Positions 53,301-62,300 of a stretch of DNA of 64,000 nt are shown piece by piece. Source of the DNA: Ixodes scapularis (lineage: Eukaryota; Arthropoda; Arachnida; Ixodida; Ixodidae). The position numbers and the translations under genes are program-made. Where the stretch lies: assembly GCF_016920785.2 (NCBI RefSeq), contig NW_024609857.1:13864716-13928715 (forward strand). Reading direction: 5' to 3'. Position 1 is the first letter of the stretch, and each line of letters opens with the position of its first letter. The notes under the pieces were generated by a model. It made no database searches and had not been told where the DNA came from. It saw only the letters and a program-made list of their open reading frames with translations.

Positions 53301-56300
53301 CGAGTATTTTCTAATCGAATATCAAATAGTTTCTCCAAGGCTTTTACTACCGTTGTACCATGCTTAAACGAAAATTTAAAAGTTGTTCTTAACCTTCCAC
53401 TTGTCCACTTCCGAGCTCAGTTAGTTTTAATATAACTTTATCTATAAACCGTGGCCTCAGAAAGTCCAGTGGCCACATTGGGGTGGCATATAAATGACAG
53501 ATTTGCCCAGCTATCGTAATCGAGGGAATTTATAAATCGGCTTGCTATATGAAATATTCTTTCTTTAATCTCGAAATTAACCCCCTCAGAAAAATAAAAA
53601 AAACAAGCATGAATAATGAAAGGAGATTGTCAAGACAGTACTGCTTGAATAATCGTGGTTGGTTAGTCCCTCCGAGTGCGCTTTTCACTGAGCACCCATG
53701 CACTGCGGAAAAACAATGCCCGTGAGTTTTGCGGGTATTGCTTTCCCGCAGTACACAGTTGCCCAGTGAGAAGCACACTCAACGGGGCTAACCCGCCGCG
53801 ACGAAAAAATAGTGTGAATTAAGTGAAAACGCTGTCTGAATTAAGCAGCTTATAGATGCATTGAAAACATAGCGGGACAACAAAAATTTTTAAATTTGTT
53901 TGAATTGTTATGTATCAATGCACAGTAACCACTTCCGAAACCGTTCCAATCACCTGCAGCCAGTCCCGCGTACGCTCGCTATTCACTGCCGCTTCTTCCT
54001 CTTTACTCTCGTTCCCCCGCGCATCCGCGGGACGGGCCCGTTCGGTGCCGCGCTATCCCTCACAATCCTCCCCCCTTAGAAAGCGAAGTCCGGTCGGTCT
54101 TCGCAGAACTTCAACTGCTGGTCCACATGTGCCAGTCCCGCCAGTCTTCCAGTTCTTGGGTCCCTCAGACGATAGTCATTGGCCCCCACTTTCCCTACCA
54201 CCACGAAAGGTCCCGAACGTCTTGGAGCCAGTTTCGCTGCCACTCCTTTGCTGGCATCACTGAGGGTGTGCAGGTCGCGTAGTACTGTGTCACCTATTTG
54301 GAACTCCGACTGCTGTCGGGTTCGATTGTAGTAACGCCGCTGTTGCTCTTGCACTTTTCTTTGGTTGTCGAGAGCAAACTCATACGCGTCCTGTAGTCTA
54401 GACGTCAAATCTGCCACGAAGCCCGGCGTACCCCTGATTGGTAAAGGGAGTTGGCCGGGGTTTTGTTCCCAAGGGCAGCGGAGCTGGCGCCCATAACACA
54501 AAAGGGCAGGCGAGTACCCTGTGGTGACGCTCTCACAGGTTCGCATTGTAAAGGGGACCTCTGGGATATGTTGATCCCAGTCACGGTGGGCACTGCAATA
54601 TGCCATCAGGCACTGCTTTACTGTCGCATTATGCCGCTCCACCAGCTGTCCTGCTGGGCGGTATGGCACCGTGTGGCGGTCTCTGATGCCAAGGTGTTTC
54701 ATTACTGCTTTCCACAGGTTTGACACAAAGACACGCCCATTGTCACTAGAGATGCTCTTGGGGAAGCCATGTCGACAAAACACTTCCAGCATTCTTTCTA
54801 ATATGGCCTTGCTGGTCGGAGCTCGAAGCGGGAATAGCTCCACAAACTTGGTAAATTTGACGATGATCACCAGCAGGTGTTTGTGTTGGCGCTTTGAGGT
54901 AGGCAATGGTCCGATGAGGTCCACACTCAGCTCTGCCATGGGTTCCTCTGCCCAAGTGCTGTCTACAGTCCGCCTGGCTTCTGGCGGCGAGGCTTCAGTG
55001 TCTGGCATGAATGGCAAGACCTTACATACCGAGACACATCGGATCTCATGCTTAGCCAAAAATATGTTTCGGACACTCGTCTCAGTGTCTTGAAATAACC
55101 TAGGTGGCCACTTAGAGGGTGATCATGTGACAATTGGAGCACTGTTTGGCATAGTTGTTTGGGCATCTAAAGGAGTCTTCTTTCGCCTGCAATCTTCAGC
55201 AGCAGGCCATCATGGTCCAGTTCGCTGTCCTCAGCCATGTTCCGAATCTGGCATGCTTCTGCAGAGTCAGTCGGTAGGGTGCCGTCCTTGAGATAGCTAA
55301 TCAGCTTGATGATCCCAGGGTCCTTTCGCTGTTCGTCAGCAAGCTCGGATGCTCTGAGGAGGTGTGAGATGTCGGTCTCCTGGACCATCGCATTCTCCTC
55401 GAACCGGACCCGGTATTCTGTTTCCACGGTGTCAATGGGGAACCATTCGTTGTCAGTCGCTCTTGTCTCCGAGCCTAATGTAGCTGGGGCAGGGAAACGG
55501 CTCAGCGCGTCCTCTGGGATGTTGGCTTTTCCCCGTCGATCCTGATGAGGCAATCAAATCCCTGCAGGCGCAGCACCCATCGACGCACCCTGCTTGAAGT
55601 TTGGTCCGTGGTGAACATCCACCTAAGAGAGGCGTGGTCAGTGTGGATCTCAAACTTGGTATGCTCCAAATATGGGCGGAATTTGTCAACGGCCCATACT
55701 ACCGCCAAACACTCCCACTCCTGCACCGTGTAGTGCCTCTCCGCTTCCTTCAGGGCTCTGCTGATGAACGACACTGGCCTCAGCCTCCCTACAGTCTCCT
55801 GTAAGAGAACTGCCGCAATGCCCCTCCCACTGGCATCCGTTTCCACCACAAATGGCCGGTTGAGATCTGGGAGTGCAACCACCACGTCATCAGCCAGCAT
55901 AGACTTGAGCTTACGAAATGCCTCCTCTTGAGGGTTCCTCCAACACCACGAGACCTTATTCTGCAGGAGGAATGACAGTGGCTGAGCCACCTCGGAGAAC
56001 TTCGGCAGGAAGGTGCGGTAGTACCCCGCCAATCCTAGGAAGGCCTGAAGATCCTTGACTGTTCGTGGGGTTGGAAAGTCCCTGACGGCCACAACCTTAT
56101 CAGGATCAGGTCGGCACTCTCCCGGCGAGATGATGTGCCCCAGGAACTTTAGTGATCGCCTGCAAGTTTGTGTCTTCTTAGGGTTGATGGTCAATCCAGC
56201 ATGGGTGATCCTGCCCAAGACCTCTTCAATATGCCTCAGATGCTCTTCGAACGAACTTGGGTATACTAGCACATCGTCCAAAAAGGCCATACAAAACTTG

Positions 56301-59300
56301 TGCTTTATCCCCGCCAGTACTTTGTCCATGAGGTTTTGGAATGTAGCTGGTCCACCAGCCACACCAAAGGGCATCCTCTTAAACTCAAACGTACCTTGGT
56401 GGCATATAAAAGCAGTCTTGGGGACATCCTCGGGGCGAACAGGGATCTGGAAAAAGCCCTGCGACAAATCAAAGCTCGTGAACCATTGGGCTCCGCCCAG
56501 GTGTGCAAGTACCCAGTCTGTCCTGGGCATCGGGTACACCGGAAACTTGGTTTTGGCATTCAGTAAACGGTAGCCCACTGCCAGCCGATACTCTCCAGAC
56601 TTTTTTACGACTAGGACTAGGGCACAGGACCCTGACTGGAGCTTGGTTGGATCAAGCCTTGGTGCAGCAAATCTTCCAGGCAGGCATCCATAATCTGTCT
56701 TTTGTGGGAGTTGACTGGGCGAAGCCTACAGCGCATTGGCAGAGAACTCTCCGTGCTGATACTGTGCTCCATCAGTCCGGTACAACCAGGGCGAGCGTCA
56801 AAAATCTGATCAAATCTTCCTAGTAGGGCCGAAATTTCCGGATGTTCAGTGCCATGTTGCTGAATTGCGTCCTCCTCCGAGGGCTGCTGGGCGTCTTGAT
56901 TCTGGTCGGGTTCCTGGTGTGCGACTTGATGAGGCTCTGCAAACAACTCCTGCAGACTGTACACCTCCTCACCCAGCCGGGGATGGACTGGCGCCCTAGA
57001 GCCAACGTCCCGGACAAGGGGGATTAGGGCCTGTGGTTCATTGCCCAGAGTCCAAGAGTTCAGAGACACATGAACCGAGATGTTAGTGGCATTCAGAAAA
57101 TCCCTACCAAGTACAATGTCTCGGCAGAGGCCTGGCATATGCAGGAATCGCTGCTTCCTGGATCCTCCGGGCCAGTGTATTCTGCACCTAGTTGAATGCG
57201 TAATCTCGGACCAGCCCGCTGCAAGACGTAGGCCTCGTCGTTCCTCCTTGACGCCCACACCAGTGGCTGTGGCTGCCTCCATTGCTTCATCTCCCATTAA
57301 GCTGATGCTAGGCCCCGTGTCCAAAAGCGCCTTGAATGTGAACTTCCCAATACGAAGCTCTAACAATGGCTCCTTGCCGCCGGCTGTTGCAGCTACCTGC
57401 ACTGTGGTGTCGTAGAGGTCCGCCGGAGTGGCCTCTTCTGCCAAGAGTTTCCCTGGCACCTCGCTTGCATGTGGCCAAGCTGGCCACACTTGAAACAGCG
57501 TGGTGAGCCCTGGCGTCTAGCTGTGGGACATTGTCGTTGCATATGTCCGATGCCGCCACAACGATGGCACTGGATCTGTGGAGGCATGTTGGTTGCTGGG
57601 TACTGGTGAAGACTGCTGTGCAGGCCCGTCTGGTGGATCATTCTCACTGCTCCGACTGCACTCAGCTGGTCTCGATATTATGATGGCTGGAGGGATGCCG
57701 GATGCAGGGGCCAGGCCTGGCTAGAAACTGGTGGTGGCACTGGTGCCGCTGCCACTGCAGCACTTTGAGCTGGTGCATGAGTCGTTGCACTCTTGCTGTA
57801 GAAGGCAAGGTCCCGTGCAACTTGGTTGGTGGGCTGTGGCGGGGGAACATACTGCACCCGCCGCCATACTCTTTCCATTAGCCCATCCGCTGCCTGCGCA
57901 AGCTCTTTCAGGCTCGCAAAGGTCTTACCTGCACAGAAGTCTTGGAACTGAGGGTGCATTTGCTCCAACACCCGCTCGACTTTTTCGGCCTCAGTCACAT
58001 CGTCGCCGATCCTGTCATAGTACGAGGCTATAACATAGATGAACTGTTTAAGGTTCTCCTCCGGGTGTTGAGTTTGAAGCCTCAGTTCTTGCTTTAGGCG
58101 TTTCTTTTCGTCGACGAGTGCGAACTCCTTTCGGAAAGTGGTAGCAAACGTTGACCAGTCGGCGAAGTCCTCTGTGAACCGAAACCACAGTTTCGCGCTC
58201 CCCTGGAGGGCTGCAGGTACGACCCGCCTAAGCCGGTCCTCGAGTTTCACGCCTTGAACGAGGCAAAAGTTCTCCAGGTGATCCAGGAACTCATCTGGCG
58301 ACTGCAAATCTCCGAAACCGATGAATTTCGGGGGCTGAACGGGGACCAGTCGTGGGCGTGTCGAGTCTTGGTCATCCGTTGTGCTGGCCTCAGTGACAGC
58401 CGCTGCAACGAAGGGCGCCGCTCCCTCTTCCGTGGCTCGTATCGGAGTAGCAAACAAAAGCTCACGAACGTGGGCCGCGATCTTCTCCCGCTGTAGCGGT
58501 GTCCCGTCTGTTTGTTGCAGCAGTGCCTGAAGAAGCTCCGGTGGCACGAACACCGACGGTTGGTTCATTTTAAGCAACGGACGAGCCCCCACTTGTTATG
58601 TATCAATGCACAGTATCCACTTCCGAAACCGTTCCAGTTACCTGCGGCCAGTCCCGCGTACGCTCGCTATTCACTGCCGCTTCTTCCTCTTTACTCTCGT
58701 TCCCCCCGCGCATCCGCGGGACGGGCCCGTTCGGTTTAGCGCTATCCCTCACAGAATTAACCGGAAGTATGAAATTTGAATTATCGCGAGTCCACTGTAC
58801 GACACCATGTTAGATGATAGTACAGAAATGAGCCATATTTTTTTTCTGCGATTGCAGTGCTCAGCAATGCAGTGGCTGTAGCCAAAATAGTTAACCAGGC
58901 AAACTTTGAGTGCCAGCAGCAGCTGAGGAAGCTCAACAACGCCCACCAGCTCTACGTGAGCAGCTGCGTGCCAGAAGACGAGACTGAAGTTCGAGTCTCA
59001 AGGCCAGTAAGACGCGATCTACAGGAGCTCCAGCTGACCGTACACAGCCTGGTGCTTCACCTTCGGGCAGCATTGAAGCGGTATGTTTTGCTCCTGGAAA
59101 ACAACAGAAAACAAGGTCGTGGGGAGGGGCTCACTTCGAAGACTTTCAGGGATTAGGATGGGTGTGGGCTGGACTTAGAGCACTGGTTTTGTACTTTTGG
59201 TTTCAAAGTTCAGCATCCTTGGTTTGAGAGAGGGAAGCTCTGTGATAGTAGAAGTCTTTTTGGTTGCACGGATGTGCAAAAATAGCCTCTAAGGCACGAC

Positions 59301-62300
59301 TCAAAAACAAGACATCCCTCCAGTTTTTTGTGTTCAGCAAGGTATGGGGATTGAGCATTAAAGCGACCTTCGCATCATTTTCAATCTCTTTCAATGTTTG
59401 TATTAGGAATTGATTAGCATTCAATTGAAATATGGTTCTAAAAATTAGCTACTGTTAGGCGCTGCAGGGGGGGAAAAGTTATTTCATAGAACGTCACTGA
59501 TATGTGTCTGTATTGTGGACGTTCCAGATTCGGTGTGAGCAGGACCTAGGAAAGGGGAAGGGAAACAGAAAACCAGCCCAGTTATAGTCACATACAGAAC
59601 TAGCCCGGCAGGATGTGTCGTTCGGACGCCTGGCCTTTAGCACATACTTCATGACTTCCGGCGTACTTTGACTCAAGGTGCACGCTCAAGGTGCACAAGA
59701 TGCCAAAGCATTGTCGAGAGTAGGAAGCTCACGCTGGCAGCTGAAGCTCTTCTCGGTGTTCAAGCGTACGAAGGCGCAGAGACACAGCACTTGGCGTGCC
59801 AAGGAAGCTTTGACCACACCGCGAGATTGACGAAACTTGCTTTCAACTAGTTGTGCTTTTTTCCTGCGGTGCAGTGCTTTTGTAAAAATTTCCACTTTTT
59901 CTCAAAGGCAATTTTCACCGTTTACATAAGGTTTTCAAATGCTTCTTCGGCGAGTGACAACGAACGAGTAGAAACAGCGTCATCAGCTCACTGCCGCCAG
60001 CCTCTGCAATGCTCCAAAAAGACGATTTGGCTGCACGCAAAATGGCTGTTCGATGGCCGCACTCACGGAGCAGGGAAGCGCTGTGCAGCAGCTTGATGTG
60101 GTGGCTGTAGGCCTACCCTTCCTGCAGCACTTTGACTCCTGCTGAGGAGGTACCCTAGGCTTCTCCATTTCGGCCCCTTCGTTTTGGTCTGTTTGCAGGA
60201 ACTAACGCAGTTCGTTTCTGTTTTCTCAAAAACCTGTTTTGTTTTGTTGTTTGTGAACAAACGTCTATTTTTAGTAAATGAAGACCAAACTTAACTTGCA
60301 CAGTGCAGTCTTTTTCAGGTGATTATATTGGCACACATTTCTCCGATCACGGTTGTCACAACAGTTGTTCACGGCGGCTCAGGCAGTCAGAGTGGTGGCA
60401 TTCTCTCCCGGCTCCAAACAAAGAGCATTCACCTTATGATGGATCGCGGCGGGCGCTACGAGCCATCCCAGGCTCTGTCCCAGTCAGTCCAACGCTGTGG
60501 ACGTGCCACTTGACTATGCGTACCACGGGTCATCACGCCCCTTCCGAGGAGGCTCCGGAAGCTCGCTGGGTTTGCTGCGGTCCATCGTGAGGTGAAACAC
60601 AGTATAGAGAGAGCTGAGACAGTGAGAAAAACCGCTCTGTAGCCCGGCAATGCTTGAACTTGTGCGCACTCAGCAGGTCGCAGAGTTTGGAGAGATTACA
60701 AGAGGAATGGCCCATAAAGATGTCAAGTGGAAGTTTCGTGCGCCTGGTCTCCCTGTGAAGGTCGTTATCGTCGTGTCCTCGCGGCCCGAGCAGACTCTGC
60801 CAACAGAAAGATGAAGAACCAAACGGTAATACACACAAGCAAGACACTGCAGAAACATCTCGGCATTAAAATAAGAGGGCGGTATGCCGAGTTCGCCAAA
60901 AGGAAACGGTATCAAGTGTCGCTCCAAGCCGACCCGCAGGGGAAAAAATGTTGTTCTTCGATTAGTTTTACCAACTTCCTATTTGGGGCTGGAGCCTGGG
61001 ATTCGTCGCTTGTGACTGCTGTTGGCGGGGGACTGCGGTGTTTTCAGAAACAGGTGTGCGTTTAGGGTTGGTCGAAGAGGCAGATGGCTTTTTTTTTTTA
61101 TTTGTAGGTTTTGTGGAATACAGAGAGACATCTTGCTTTTTAAAGTGTTTTCTTATTTAGTCGTGTATGTACGAAGGCTACGCTTTTTTTTCAATAACAC
61201 TTTCTGTAAATATTGTGTCAATATTTTTACAGCGGAGCTGTTAAGGGCTAGGCTCCCCAGGATCGTGTCCGTGTATGTTGACACAAACCTACCTGAACAG
61301 CTACCGCCATCTATAAGCGTCGGCGGCAAGCACACAACCAGTATGGTTTCCACCGTCGCTCGTAGATGGCGGCAACTTTTTTAGCTATAACAGAAGAATA
61401 GATAGTTGGCCGCCCCCCACTGGTGGGAATTCATCGTAGGAAACAGCGCGAAAAACAGGCGACGACGAAGAAGAAGCACACAGTGTATCGAGTACAGCTC
61501 CACTGGTGTTCCTTCTTCATGAGATTGGAAAGGCTGAACGTTTTTTAAATTGCGTTTGGTTGTTTTTTTTGCTTGTTTTTGGTTCGGGGGTGGGGTTGGG
61601 GCGGGGGGTCTTACTTGGAGGAGAAGTGCTTTTTTTGCATCTTCCGCCTACCTCCATGCAAGTCTGAAGTTCTGTTCCGCGCCTGGTCAGCCTGGTTCTC
61701 GTCATCTCTTCACTAGATGGCCTCTCGGTGCTATCAGCACCTGGTCTTGGCGAGTTCGTTTACTTCAGGTCAATTATTTTCGAATTCTTTTATATCTACT
61801 TCAAATATTTTCTGACTCATTTCTTTTTTTTGTTCTTCCATGGTCTGTCAATACAAGGGCAAAAGTGGCAAAATCTGCAAATCAATTTGAGGCAACTTGA
61901 AAGCGTTGCACATACACGAAGGCTTGCATGCATGCTCACTCATGTACAGGACGCGAAGCATCAAAAGAAATGTAATAATGTTAAGATAAACAATATTGTC
62001 AGTCTCAGTTTCTTCCTGTACATGTGACCTCTCATAAGCACACGCATCTTTGAAAGGATCAGGCTTGGACGAGGCAAATAAAAAATAAAGAATGTCGTGG
62101 TTGGCCCGAGAAGTACATCCAATCAATTTCCTCCAGCTGCTGGCTGTAGTGTACATTCGGTTCAACCCCTAATTTGACAGTTCGGTAGAAGCTACTTACT
62201 CGTTGGACCAGTCGTAAGTTTTACTTTTGCCACGTGATCACGCGCCCACCCATACCGTCGCAGAGAGAAAGTTTTTGGTCAGGTGATGAAAGGGAGGCGG

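Larger units (their letters stand above)
53906..58753 (-). mobile_element. Second Ty3/Gypsy LTR retrotransposon, coding regions decayed
   Basis: A 4848-bp element on the minus strand with short LTRs (160 bp 5', 159 bp 3') and a 4-bp duplication GAAT at 53902-53905 and 58754-58757. LTRs differ by 7 substitutions and one indel (about 95% identical), older than the element at 10698. Order on the minus strand: LTR, tRNA-Pro type primer site, gag with zinc knuckles, -1 frameshift site, protease, RT, RNase H, integrase, polypurine tract, LTR. It sits antisense in VEZT intron 7 and lies within an older TA-flanked element. Confidence 0.95.
53068..58797. mobile_element. TA-flanked pogo/mariner-like element split by the LTR retrotransposon
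   Basis: Left end CAGTCAACTCTTATTATTCG at 53068 with TA before it; the right end read inward is CAGTGGACTCGCGATAATTC from 58797 with TA after it. Without the 53906-58753 insertion it is about 0.9 kb. It also contains a palindrome at 53661-53793. Confidence 0.7.

Noticed and set aside
56055..56573. 172-codon plus-strand frame
   Set aside because: It is the opposite-strand shadow of the reverse transcriptase of the minus-strand retrotransposon.
60303..60513. Candidate extra VEZT exon starting after TTTTTCAG
   Set aside because: Joined to exon 8 it gives CG+G then TGA, an immediate stop; exon 9 joins in phase instead. The region is probably a TE fragment.
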